This document shows positions 1-11,015 of a stretch of DNA of 64,000 nucleotides, piece after piece (within the stretch, counting starts at the first letter, position 1; every line of letters begins with the position of its first letter). Location of the stretch: contig WPIO01000157.1 in the NCBI GenBank assembly GCA_009760855.2, positions 762,001-826,000 on the forward strand, written 5' to 3'. A program made the translations under genes and the position numbers. The notes under the pieces are model-generated. The model saw only the letters and a list, made by a program, of their open reading frames with translations. It had not been told where the DNA came from and ran no database searches. The DNA comes from Cristatella mucedo (taxonomy: Eukaryota; Bryozoa; Phylactolaemata; Cristatellidae).

Positions 1-84
1 TTTCAATGGTAAATGACTATGCACACATATTTCACTAACTAGGAGCAAACGTAAGGGTATTTTTAGTTTTTAGCTTTTATCTCA

Positions 85-403
85 ATGGAACTTGTATGCA
101 TTTTTATCATCGTGCTGTACCTACACTCCACATTTAGGCCTGTCTGTAAAAGCTTATCGGAAACCTTTGTAACGCAACCTTTAACCTCAAGATTCTTGCG
201 TCTAAAATGCATGACTTTAGTAGTCAATAGCAAAAAATGCAACGGAAAACAAAGATTTTGGAAACATAAGAATGCCAAACTCATGCCTGACTAAGCACTT
301 TTTGTTGAAGATCCTGCACCGCTATGTAAGCCTGTACTGTGCAAGAAGCACTGTCCTTACGGATTCAAGAAAAACCTACAGGGCTGTAAAGTTTGTGCCT
401 GCA
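85..403 (+). CDS. Secreted antistasin-type peptide gene, copy A (exons 85-145 and 311-403)
   Basis: Exon 1 starts at the ATG at 85 and encodes a signal-peptide-like stretch, MELVCIFIIVLYLHSTFRPV. It ends in phase 1 at 145 before GTAAAA. The proposed intron (146-310, 165 bp) ends TTGAAG. Exon 2 (311-403) encodes an antistasin-type domain: LCKPVLCKKHCPYG, then FKKNLQGCKVCAC, with spacing C-x3-C-x3-C-x10-C-x2-C-x-C. It ends in phase 1 before GTAAGT. Antistasin domains are serine-protease inhibitor or cysteine-rich modules of leeches, molluscs and cnidarians, and are secreted. Two related copies (41535-41861, 46751-47078) keep the same exon positions but carry disabling changes, whereas this one has none. 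The acceptor pyrimidine tract is weak and the rest of the gene is uncertain; a candidate last exon is at 5135. Inhibitory function is inferred from the family only. Confidence 0.6.
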
Positions 404-1272
404 GTAAGTAGACTCGTCATTTACAAGTTTCAGTGATTTTCAAAGCTTCCACATATGCTAATGTGATAGTGCACACCAAAGCAGACAATTTTCTACCAAA
501 TGACATTGTACTGCTCTAGTTCCAAGGTCTGCTGCGCCAAAAGTAAAAATGTCATACGCTACGGGATCACAATGCAGTGCCATTTCTTACTGTTCTCACT
601 TTCGCAACTTTCGGATTTGACAGAAATTTAAAAATGCTAGCTGATTAACTAACCTCAATTGTAAAGCGGTGAAAGAGCTTTAATACAGCTACTTAACCTC
701 ATAAAGACTGCATCTGATAATAGAAAACAATACCTAGTTTAAAATGTCTGTCAGGAACCCTAACCGTCACTCATAATTTGATAAGTTCTTTAGTTTGATG
801 AAAAAGAAGAACAGCAGCACACTAGTCATATCATGGAAAATTGTAAATCCCAATAGCCCATGTGATACAAAGTAGCAATAACCAGTTCATTTTAAGAGGT
901 ATATATTGGTATTTAGCTTACGTTTATGTTTCGTCAAAGTGAGTTGATTATGTACGTCAGTCATGAGTTACAGGCTTCTAGGATTAATATCTCTATGCAA
1001 GCCATCCAAAATCCTGGAGCTTTTTTCCTGCACTCGGACAAATACATGTATAGTAAAACCTTTTGAACCCAAATCAGATATAAACTCCTCAGTGATGTAC
1101 TAGCAGAGCTGGGCTCACTTTTCAAGTTTGACCTTGATCGGTGAAGCATTGGCCTAGCTATGGAATTTATAAGGCACTAAGCTAAACTGTAAATTAAGGC
1201 GTTCAAAAGTCACATTAATGCACATAAACCAGCTTCAAAAATTTATCTCGATGCACTAAGGTTCTGCTAGTT

Positions 1273-1458
1273 CAGCGTTTATCAGCAAGTGGGTCGCGAC
1301 CCTTTTGGGGGTCGAACAATCCTTACACAGTTGTCGCCTAGGACCATCGGAAAACACGCATTTATGCAATTTGCACGCAATAATTTTACGGTTGGGGGTC
1401 ACCGCAACATGAGAACTCTATTAAAGGGTCGCGGCATTAAGGAGGTTGAGAACCACTG
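1273..1458 (+). mobile_element. SPIN-like hAT MITE (186 bp) with 8-bp target site duplication
   Basis: The element is bounded by direct repeats TGCTAGTT at 1265-1272 and 1459-1466, the 8-bp duplication typical of hAT transposons. The right end GGTTGAGAACCACTG is the canonical SPIN terminus in reverse complement. The left end, CAGCGTTTATCAGC, is a diverged match to the other terminus. Inside, the blocks GTGGGTCGCGACCC, GGACCATCGGAAAACAC, TTTACGGTTGGGGGTCACC and TTAAAGGGTCGCGGCATTA are what I recall of the SPIN consensus, in order. No transposase is present, so it was mobilised in trans. It sits in unit A sequence with no counterpart in units B or C. Short ORFs across it are meaningless. Confidence 0.88.
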
Positions 1459-1784
1459 TGCTAGTTGGATTGTTAGGACGACATAATACAGAAAATGATA
1501 ATTTATTCATTTTTAGATACTTTGCTTCATATTTTGTGTGAGGTTGGAAATAGTTTGCAAAATCGTTCACTATTTTAGGCGGACATCGTCTAAGATTGAA
1601 ATCATCTCCACTAATGTTCGTCTTTTGAAAGTTAGCATACACAGATATTTTATTTATTAGTTAGAATTCTTAGGTATTTCGCTAAAGTTTACCCTTCAGA
1701 TATGGAAATGTTGTATATCTCCATATATAACCCCAAAAAGCCCTAAAGTATAAGCGGATATAAGGCAGGAGAGTTTTTTATAAC

Positions 1785-3555
1785 TCACTCAAAGCCTAAG
1801 CAGCTCTCGACATGCATGCGGCTGCCAACAGACTTCATTTCAGGCAACATAGAGAAAGCGAGAAACATAGCTGAGTCAGGAGGGTAGTTGAGGTAGTGAG
1901 TAGCGAAGTAGTAGCAGCTCTTGACGGCTGTAAAACATGTGCAATAGTCGGCAGCTTGAGAGTAGATATCTTGACTAAATAAATACAAACGACAAGTGGA
2001 ATACATGACATACTACTCTTGGATTTATTACTCGACGCCAGTCCTGAAACGGAGTTTCATAAAAATAACTCTTTTAATATTGCCGTGTTGTGCTTAGTGT
2101 GTTTCAGGAGCACAAAATATATGTGCTGTGCTTCCAAATTAGGTTGCACAACTGCAGTAAGTCACCTGCATGTTAGTTCTCCGTTCTTGTTCTGTCAGTG
2201 TTATTTCTCAGTTCCTTCATCGCCTTAGCAGGTAGAACTCTATAGTCTGTTATCGCTAAGGTATTTTGTTTCTTACTATTTTTGAAAGAGGATCTAATAA
2301 TGGCTTCAACTAGCATAACATGCCTGAGTATACGAAGCATAATTCTAAAGCGTACCCTTTAGATTAACCTGTTAATATTGTACACAATTTATTTTGTTTT
2401 TAAAATTCACCTTCGCATTAGCTAGACGGAATTTCTGTATACCGGCGTAATTTAAGCCTGGCAAAACTGGCAAGTCCTATATATTTTCGACAGTCAACAT
2501 TCGTGAGCATTATTCTTGAATGTGTTCTTGCACAGCAGGTCCGCATCCACCGTCTGAAAGACATTATAATAATAGTAATAGTAAGTCGCTTGTAATTTGT
2601 CTTAAGAGTACTAAAACACTGTCCAGACATGTTACTGCTTGCTGAAAAGTAATTCTTGAAAAGGCGTGAGTGTCATGCACTGCATCATTCTTATGGAGGT
2701 ACGCTAAAAACAAGCAATTATACGTCTTACGCAAGAATGATTGAAAAATTAAGAATTCTCTCGCGGCTATGAGTAGGACGTCCGGATATTATTCAGCATA
2801 ATTTAGTAATAACAACCACATGGTTTTAGCAGGCAAAGCACACAACACAAAAGAAAAAAACGTTCACTGAGGCACAAGACAATATTTGAACTGAATAGTT
2901 TCATTTTCAAATGAGAATTAAATTTTGCAAGTCATGCGTAGGTAACGACCCTAGCTTAAAAAGTGTTCCGGACTTTCGATAAATGCTAGCTAAAGACTCC
3001 ATGACCGAAAGATTGCAATGAAGTGCGATGGCCAGTGAGGTGACTAGATGCTGCGAATCCAGTGATGCTAGAGCACATTGGAGGAGTAAAAGATTCAAAT
3101 ATGTCGGCTGGCGCAGGAAGTACGTTAAGTGACCAATAAGCAAACAGAAACACATTCTTGGAATACATTTCAAACTTGATAGGATCCAATTAAAGGTCCA
3201 AAAAAGTGAATTTATGCGCAAGCCATTCCAACATAGGCCAACTTCTTGTAAAAGTCTATCAATCATTACAATTAGAGCTTCATAGTAGAGTTTCAAGCTC
3301 AGTACTTTTAGAAATAATGCATTACTTTATATTGGCCCTGACAACGGAGAAGCATCTCCAAAAATTCATATCCGAGTATTAAACATAATGCCTTTCTACT
3401 AAGAGTGCATGCCAGCAATGGCTTAGGTAGTAAACCATTACTAGCACTGATATTTTTATATGCGAACTTATCGACCTTACCACAGCCACCTAATCCCGGT
3501 TAGTAGCCCAAATGAAACGAAATTAATTTTGAAGTAGCACTAAATCTCTACTGGC
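1785..3555 (-). mobile_element. Decayed LINE inside unit A (endonuclease and C-terminal pieces)
   Basis: The minus-strand frame at about 2986-3189 reads like the middle of a CR1/L2 apurinic endonuclease domain, with FAYWSLNVLPAPADIFESFT where families have a YRPP-NSPAELFDLL-type stretch. Unit B carries the same frame without gaps at 44000-44239, including SPAELFDLITP. At 1785-2006 the minus strand resembles the C-terminal tail of the second LINE family here: QAADYCTCF and LNYPPDSA, against CPAADHGKS and LNHSPDST at 23398-23520. The catalytic reverse transcriptase part is not recognisable. Unit C lacks the whole segment. Confidence 0.5.
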
Positions 3556-5134
3556 TATGCCGCTGCATTTAAGAGGTCTAAAAGTCTGCGAAATTATCCG
3601 GGTAGAATTGAGCTAAATAAAGATTGGGGGCCGACGAAACGAATAACCTAATTGACGAGAAAAATGGTTTTGAGACTACATTTTTAATGGATGGTTTTCT
3701 CATGGTCAAGAAAAAAACTTTCAGGTCCTATCGTTTTCTTGTAGAAAAATTCAAGCCACATCCGATTGTCGTATCGTAAGGAATAGGTGAGTATTATTTT
3801 TCCCGTAAGCCATTTTTGGCACACAGATAGTCGCATTTAATTGCACTGATGCAAATGCATGTCTCCTATAAAATATTCGTAAGTAAAAACTCCGTTCATG
3901 CATTTTCTGCAGCAAAAGCAGCAGTATGCATATATTCTTAGTTGCTGCTTGGATGTCTAGGTCAATCATTACGGGTCCAGTCCACATGTTATCTATTAAA
4001 AGTGAAACAAAAGTCTGAACTTTGACAAAATATGCAATTTAACCTTCCTAAGTGCACGAGTTATTTTTCTACACAACCGTAGCTTTGAGAATACCAAGCA
4101 AATACATGCCAAGCTTTCCTTGAATTTCGAGAAATTTGTTGTAATAAGGAAGCATTGTTAACTTAATGAGCTGTATTTGCAATTATCGCAAATAAAAATA
4201 CAAGCATCCCTTTTACTTTTAGTTCATATTCATTGTTCCTCAAGTGGGTATAAAGCTTACTTAATCTTTAGTGACCACCAAAGACAGAAATACGTAGCTC
4301 TCTTTCAATTTATCCCTAGCTGGGGTGCTGTATAGAATACAACCCACAACTTTCGGTACCCCAAAAGAAATTAAAATTAACACCTGCTGTGATTTCCTTA
4401 TTAAGAATGAAGCAGATTATTCAATTATTAGCAAGTCATTATTTGTAAGAGCCCACAGAGATATAAAGTTTCTTTGCTTGGTTCACTGTTCTAATTAGAG
4501 CATGTCGAAAACGGCACTAAGTTTTTTGGTTTCTCTATGAAAAAAGCTTACTAAAGCACATGACCTAATAAAACAATAATGCCACCTCCTGCAATTATTT
4601 CGATGGTTAGTTCACACTTCTAACTTTTTATGCATCCTTTAAATATTTAATTTTTCCAGTTTACCATATTTATATATATGTCTTTAATGTTCAAGACTGA
4701 AAGTAATTATCCAGAATTGTATGCGTTCCGCTTCATGCTCCCATGTTTTTGACGTTTTTCTAAGTTCGCTACAAATACAATTTTTAATCCAGAACAATTT
4801 TTGATTTAATGAAACAAATAAAATTAAGTAATATTATTGTGATATAATTAGAAATCCGCTTAAATAGCTGGTGTTAAATACAGTGTAAAGCATCGAGATA
4901 GAGGCTAGCAAATATTTTGTCGTAGATAACTAGTTATTATTCTTGAAAAATAACAGTTATGATCAATGGCTACCTCTTTCACGACTATTTCGCGATTGAT
5001 GCCAGTACCTCTATATACATACATAGCCTAATATATCCATGTATACAGGCATATTCTTATATATTCACTTAAAGGTGGTTATCATATTGTCATCCTAATG
5101 AGTGCCTTGATTTGGTTACTTTTTTGAATTGAAG

Positions 5135-5148
5135 GCTATAGTCACTGA
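5135..5148 (+). CDS. Candidate last exon of antistasin gene copy A
   Basis: After the acceptor-like GAATTGAAG (5126-5134), a phase-1 continuation adds Ser-Tyr-Ser-His and then TGA. AATAAA follows at 5229-5234. The homologous position in unit C has a better acceptor (TTTGTATTGCAG) and a longer open tail. In unit D it reads a short tail to TAG. Conservation of an acceptor, an in-frame stop and a following AATAAA in three copies suggests a terminal exon. The intron would be about 4.7 kb and other exons may lie between. Without a transcript this is a guess. Confidence 0.25.
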
Positions 5149-6204
5149 AGTCTGGCCAAGGAAGTTTACGTAACAGTCTTCCCAGGGATGATGAATGGCT
5201 TCCTACTAATTGTCGCAGTCAAATTAAGAATAAAGGCATTTTGAAAATATACTTTTATTTTGACATTTGGAGAAAGTCTAAGAAGAGGAACTTAGTGAAC
5301 TATTAACAGTTCTCTGCATCCACTGCGTGAGCTGCTTTAAGATTGTGGAATATCATCTCTCATGATAAGCCGCTAACCATACTAAAGCATGCTCTTGTAA
5401 TTCGATTCTCGGGCAAACTAGAATCTTTTTCACTCGAAAGTTATGTAGTAATTCAAATATTTCCATAGCTTTTACCATATTCCGACAGGAAAGTAAGAAG
5501 CTAATAGATGGTCGCAGGCTTGCAGCATTAGTAGGCCGTGAGCAATACGAAGCTTCCTTTCAGGTGAAAGATGTTAAATGCTACATCTGAAGCGATTACA
5601 GATAAATTTAATCGACAGTTGACGGAATTTGTGAAATACCAGTAATTTTTCGTAATATTTAACTCAGGCTGCAACCATGTATCGGCGCCATTAATGCACC
5701 CGGATCGGTAAATGATTGTGTTAGCCAGGAGCGCAGTATCCAATGCAATATCTTGGTGAACCGCACCTGTATTGTTGAAAACCTAAAGAGTCTGATGAAG
5801 TGCGGATGCAATTAAAACAAGGTACGTCAAATAAATTTACCAACTCGAGTTTCTTAGAAGGAGCATTCGTCTGAATAACGGCAACTGCCAGCTATTTACA
5901 AGTCCTCCGAAACAAAATAGAAAAACTAAGAAGGAAAGGCAGCTCCATCCTCTGCAAATGTGTTGACATTGCAGCGGTATGAACGGTTTATGGAGACTTT
6001 TGATAACAGAATTTTGGCCAAAGATATACCGAAAAAAATGATAATAGCCGAATTGAGTTTGGATCACTTTCTTTTCAAATTATATGTAGTGCACTGAGTA
6101 TAGGCGTGGCTTGCTCTCGACCCAGTTGGTTGAGCCTCACCAAAAGAGAATGCTGCCTCTCATGTTTTTCTTATAAAGCTAAGCTGTCAAGCAAGAGCAT
6201 ATTC

Positions 6205-6482
6205 GTTTATTTGTCCATAACTAGTAAGTTGGTTTTATCGTCATCGAACTTGAAAATTTGAAAATTTGCTGCCATCCATGTGCGGATGTCATCCATACAT
6301 GCATTAATGGAGTTGAGAGAATTTGACGTGCTCGATAGCTTGGAAGGATCAAAGCTGAGTGTTATCTGCATAAATTGAAAGCGTGGATCGTGCCTGGCAA
6401 TGACACCGGCAAGTGGGAGAGTATAAACATAGAAAAGAACGGGATCAAGCACAGAGCCCTTAGGTACCCCATATTTCAGAGG
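6205..6482 (-). mobile_element. L2-type LINE fragment, reverse transcriptase, minus strand
   Basis: Minus-strand translation from about 6480 down to 6207 runs from the YGVP block through VLFYVYTLPLAGVIARH and a degraded YADD-box region to ACMDDIRTWMAANF and DDDKTNLLVMDK. This matches the L2 copies at 20222 and 31046. It is 5'-truncated at about 6480, where it meets the plus-strand copy head to head, and it also lacks its 3' part. Confidence 0.8.
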
Positions 6483-6486
6483 CTCT

Positions 6487-8040
6487 GTGGGGGTTTGCTT
6501 CAGCTTGGAGCTCGGAAGGGCTGATGAGCGTGTATGCGGTAACCTATCAAAGACACTAGATCGGCTTGTGGCAGACCAACTGAACGCTTATATTGAGACC
6601 TCAAACCTAGCCAGTAAGTTCCAGTCTGGATTGATGGCTAATCACTCCACAGAGTCAGCATTGCTTCTGGTGTATAACGACCTTCTCATGAATGTAGACT
6701 TCGGTAAAATCTCTCTGCTTGTCCTGCTTGATCTTACGGCAGCTTTTGATACTATTGATTGCAAAGTCCTTCTTGAGCTTCCTAAATCTTGACTGGGCAT
6801 CACTGGCACGGCACTCCTATGGTTTACGTCCTATCTCAGTGGGAGACTCTAGAGTATTGATGTAAACGGACAAAGATCATCCGAGAAACCAATTACGTAC
6901 GGCGTACCTCAGGGGTCTATGCTCAATCCGCTTCTTTTCACAGTTTATACTCTACCTCTTGCCGATGTGATCGCCAAGCACACTCTAGGCTTTCAATTCT
7001 ATGCAGGTGACTCTAAGTTGCACATTATTTTGATTCCTTCTAGCCCTCCAGAACGTTGAATACAGTCAACTACCTTACTGCATTATTGATGGCATCAACA
7101 CACGGATGGAATCAAACTTTCATAAATTAAATGACGACAAAACTAACTTAGCAGCTATGGGAAAACCAGGTGTGGTTCAGAAATTGGATAACTTGACGCT
7201 CAAAATCGACTCTGCCAGGATATCTCCCGTTGAATCTGTACGTGATCTTGGTGGCTTGTTCTACTGTGATCTTTCATTAGAAAATCACATTTGCTCCACA
7301 GTAAAGTCTGTCAACTTATAGCTACATAACATTGCTAAAATTCTGGCATTCTTAGACAGGGGTGCCACATCTAAATTTGTCCATGTATCTGTGGCATCAA
7401 TTTTTGATTTCTGTAGTCTATTTCTTGCTGGTCTACTGGCCTGTGCAACCAGGCGCCTCGAAAAAACTCTGCAACTAGGCTCATCTGTCGTGAACGTCGC
7501 AATTGCCGTATCAAACCACTTCTCGCCGACCGGCAGTAGCAACCAATCAAGCAGTGCACCGACTTGAAGATTCCGTAACTTACATTTAGGTTTCTTCATT
7601 CTCTGGCTCCAGCCTACCTATCAGAACTACCCTCATACCAGGCGAAAAATCATACAACCCTGTCTTCTGAATATAATTGGTTAGCCATACCTCGTACGAG
7701 CCTCAAAACCATTGGGCACTGCTTTTAGTTCCTATGCTCCCAAAGCCTGGAAATCACTACCAACGCACGTCATAACATCCCTTGACATGGCGTCATTTAA
7801 ATAGAAGCTTAAAAAGCACCATTGTTTTACAGCATTTGATGGATTTTTGTGATTTTTTTCCTACGTATGCATGAACCTGCTTAGACTATTACTGCTGCTT
7901 GTTGACGTTACCATTAAATATTTGGTAATGCTTTTAAATGCATCATCAGTGAAGCACCTAAAGAGAGAGGGAGATTCAGTTCTACGAGGCCGCTTTAAAA
8001 ATTATTATTTTTATTATTATTATCATGATTATTATTAATA
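6487..8040 (+). mobile_element. L2-type LINE, 5'-truncated, plus strand
   Basis: Translation with several frameshifts and stops gives reverse transcriptase blocks in order: LSKTLDRLVADQLNAYIE, FQSGLMANHSTESALLLVYN and DLTAAFDTIDCKVLLE (6540-6790), then YGVPQGS (about 6900), a degraded active-site box FYAGD (about 7005), DDKTNLAAMGKPG (7130-7175) and VRDLGGLFYCDLSLENH (7235-7290). The C-terminal thumb region decays through 7800. The 3' end at about 7960-8040 keeps the AGAGAGAGGGAGATTCAG hairpin remnant and an ATT-rich tail. The YADD box is altered and the frames are broken, so it is dead. Confidence 0.85.
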
Positions 8041-8730
8041 ACCAGCAGGCCCACCATAAGCGACACATGAAAAAAAAGAAAAAATCACTGAGTGAATCGA
8101 ATGCTGACCGTAACCTATCCATGTTTAGCTGGAAATTTAATGATAACGAGAGACAGCAGTTAGTGACCAAAGCTAGAGGCAAGTTCCGAGATTTCGGTGC
8201 ATATAAGCCGATGGTTGTATAGAACAAGTAGTGTAAGCAATAGAGGGATTCGTAGATGCAAAGGGGGGGAGTTGGTGTAAGAGCACACGGGCGAAGCAAG
8301 GAGGTCAGGGAGGTAGTTGGCTGCAAGCCAATTAAGCACCAGGGAAGATGGGTGAGAGTTTTTTAAACGATTCAATGCTTAAGATGGAGCCTGGGAAGAG
8401 CACATAGAAATGATTTTAGGTGGCAACTACTCTATTAACTGCAGACCACGCCAGCTGCTTAGTTTTACACAATTGCAAGCGATTAAGGGCACTGGCCAGA
8501 AATCCTGAGTAACCTGAATTGGGGAAAAATGCAATACAGCAAAAGCATCTACCATATTCGCTGCCCCAGTAATCTGTGAGAAAACTTTGTCTGTATCTGT
8601 GATTCTCAGTGTAAAGTATGCATGCTTGACTTTAGAGGCAATTTCCTTATCAAGTAAGAGGCAGTTTTTGAAAAGCAGGACTGATTAAGAGAAGACGCGC
8701 CCGGAGTAATGCTAGTAACCCTGGTTTGAA
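8041..8730. other. No recognisable gene
   Basis: Both strands show only short ORFs (up to 114 codons, made of low-complexity ATT tail and neighbouring sequence). I see no domain, splice pattern or repeat match. Confidence 0.5.
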
Positions 8731-8734
8731 CAAG

Positions 8735-8890
8735 GGAATAAGGTGCTCGCTTTTAACTACCAAACTTAAGGTGCTCGCCTTTATGACGAAGATCGTTGGG
8801 TCCGGCCTTGTGGAATATACGAAGAGCCAGCAAGCACCAGCACCACCGATTTAGTTCGCTTAGAGCGAAATTCAACTGAGATATATATTA
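8735..8890 (+). mobile_element. Possible tRNA-derived SINE relic
   Basis: CTTAAGGTGCTCGCC followed by GATCGTTGGGTCCGGCC resembles the heads of the better SINE copies in this window, which have AAGGTGCTCGCC and then a GTCGTGG-type B box. The match is short and has no clear 3' end. Confidence 0.3.
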
Positions 8891-10104
8891 TTTATGTTTT
8901 AATATCATGAGTTTGAGGTCTTCCAGCTCTCTGATGAAATAAAATTCACCCATAAATATTAAGTAAACCTTAACAATGTTATGCTTCAGAAATATAGTGA
9001 CCATATAAGCGCAAACGTCATAGATTCAAGAGACTAGGAAATAAAGTGAATTAGATGAACAATAAGTGCTCAAATGATGCTCCGAGTAGGTTACCGCGCT
9101 AGGGAAATGAAATCCACGATTCCGATAGGAGGGTACAGATAGTGAAAAGATGGGAGATTAAAACCGAATCCTGGTTTGCTTCTAATCTTAAGGGCTATAC
9201 AATACTTGTTATCAATACACTTTACGCTTTACACTTTACACTGTGAGATCTCTCACGAAAATGCGAGCAAGCACAGTTCAGCACTGTGCCAGTTTTACCT
9301 CATTTTGGGGATTAAAGCTTCAAAAGGATCTGAGATTTCATGTTATCAAAGCTTGTCACAGATCTTACCTTGAAAGTTTTCTTGCAGCATTCAGGCAGAT
9401 ACTAAAGGCTGGTCTCAATATCCGACAAGCATGCAGAGGTATTCTTTACCGGTCTTTCACATCTTAACAGACCAATTCCCGGAGTTCCATTTGGTAGTAT
9501 AGATACATTGTCCAAAACCATAGCAAAATGCGTCAGCTAAATGCAAGTACGCTCTTGGTTCTATGTAAATCAAATGTAGATATTCACTTTTCTTTTACTT
9601 TGCATAACATTATCTGAAATATCAGTTGAAGACAGGTTCACTTTGCCGTTTAATACTCCTCTTTAATGATACGTTCGCTTAATACTCAAAAAGTTGGTTT
9701 CGACTACATCACCTGCTATATACAGTAAACTAACACAAGGATGGCACAGAGCTTAATGGGGGAAACCAGAAATTTCAACAGTTCACTGCCCTAGGTACAA
9801 AGGCATCCCTTTATTTTAACAAAAGCTATTAAAATATGTGTAAGGCACAGGTCATTATGTGAAAGGACGATCTTCCAAACCAGAAAATAAGGTAAAATAT
9901 ATTACCTAAGTTTTACTTGAATGTCATTATTTAAACGTTCGTCAGTAATCGACCTTTTCATCGAATTGTCCAATTGAAAGTTATTTGTCACTGATACAAT
10001 TAAAGATCTTGATTGCTGTCTTTATTCCAAATGGCAAACCTTAGTATGAAAACCGCCAGATCCTCGTTAAAACTGGACTCGCAATCTGCTTGTTATTCCT
10101 TTTG
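8891..10104. other. No recognisable gene
   Basis: Only short, stop-rich frames are present. I found no repeat family, domain or convincing exon. Confidence 0.5.
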
Positions 10105-10650
10105 CGGTTTACACAATAATAACAATAATTTTGTATAGCGCCCTCAAATAAGTAAATCTCTTTCTAGGTACTTTAAAGATGCTCCATGGAAAGTATTACC
10201 AAATGATTGGTGGTTACATCCGAAAGAAGCAGGCATACTGTTAGCAGGTGCATGCACACGAAGGATGAATCACAAAAACCAAATGTCGTAATAAACAGGA
10301 GCATTTTAAGTTTTTTTTAACTATAGTCACATTACTGGACGTTGTGACGTGCGTCGGTAGTGAGATGTTGACTTTGAGAGCATAGGAACTAAAGACATGG
10401 CCTCCAACGGTTTAGAGGTTCGTACGAGGTATGGTTAAATGATTTGAGTCAGAATTGTGGGTAGAATGATTCTTCACCTGGCGCGGGGAGTACTTTTGAT
10501 AGATAAGCTGGAGCCAGAGAATGAAGGGACCTAGAAAGTAAGTGAAATGAAGCTCAAAACGGCATCCGGAGTGTGGTAATATCTGAACCTCACCATTTTT
10601 TCTCGAATTAGAAGCTCGCCAAGTGGGCTATTTACTGAATTGTTAGCGCC
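10105..10650 (-). mobile_element. L2-type LINE 3' part, minus strand
   Basis: AATAATAACAATAATTTTG at 10115-10133, then GCGCCCTCAAATAAG and CTCTTTCTAGG, is the reverse complement of the L2 3' end. It continues through the conserved 3' untranslated block with its GCATGCACACGAAGG step (about 10250) and the codons around TTCGTACGAGGTATGG (about 10430). It is probably part of the same insertion as the 5' L2 piece at 11755-12420, but the middle is not recognisable. Confidence 0.75.
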
Positions 10651-10914
10651 TCATTGAAAAACCATACTCCAACCTGTCAGTACCTGGGTTACGATAGACA
10701 CCATAGAGCTCATCCAGTCATGAGACTCGGTCACTTTGATCAATATTCCTTCAAAAGTCAACGCTATCAATTTGCCGCTCTAGTTCATCCCTGAATTTAA
10801 ACGCATTCGTCTATCAGACAGCATAACAGGATGTGCATCCGAATAAAGATAAGTGGGTATAACAGCCTTATTTATATAGCGACAAAAGAGCCTTCGCAGC
10901 TATCGCACGGCAAG

Positions 10915-11015
10915 CAGGGGACTGTAAGGGATCGCACACTTTTGGACTCAGACCAACGACCTGGTTCGGGAATGCCAAGCGTCTTACCTCTTGGGCTAAG
11001 ACCCAAGTGCATGCC
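10915..11015 (-). mobile_element. Possible tRNA-like SINE head, minus strand
   Basis: The reverse complement has an A-box-like TAGCCCAAGAGGTAAGACGC and, about 40 bases on, a B-box-like GGTCTGAGTCC. This fits a tRNA-derived promoter. No mature tRNA fold closes, and no tail was identified. Confidence 0.35.

Larger units (their letters stand above)
1..6110 (+). repeat. Duplication unit A (antistasin-gene unit)
   Basis: Long stretches align in the same order and orientation with units B (about 37963-46016) and C (about 46140-50930). Position 1 corresponds to about 46684, 60-400 to 41520-41860 and 46735-47080, 770-1130 to 42230-42560 and 47480-47790, 3560-4640 to 44808-45860 and 48143-49190, 5090-5200 to 49655-49760, and 5970-6110 to 50778-50910. 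The unit holds the most intact antistasin-type gene copy, a SPIN-like MITE found only here, and a minus-strand LINE remnant shared with B. Divergence is substantial, so the duplication is old. The true left edge lies outside the window. Confidence 0.75.

Noticed and set aside
1289-1486. Plus-strand ORF of 65 codons
   Set aside because: It lies inside the SPIN-like MITE, which is non-coding.
2907-3296. Minus-strand ORF of 129 codons in unit A taken as a host gene
   Set aside because: The overlapping frame (2986-3189) matches a LINE endonuclease-like stretch shared with unit B. The 129-codon frame is its shadow.
10915-11015. A genuine tRNA gene
   Set aside because: A- and B-box-like sequences are present in reverse complement, but no cloverleaf arms or acceptor stem close. 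A SINE head is likelier.
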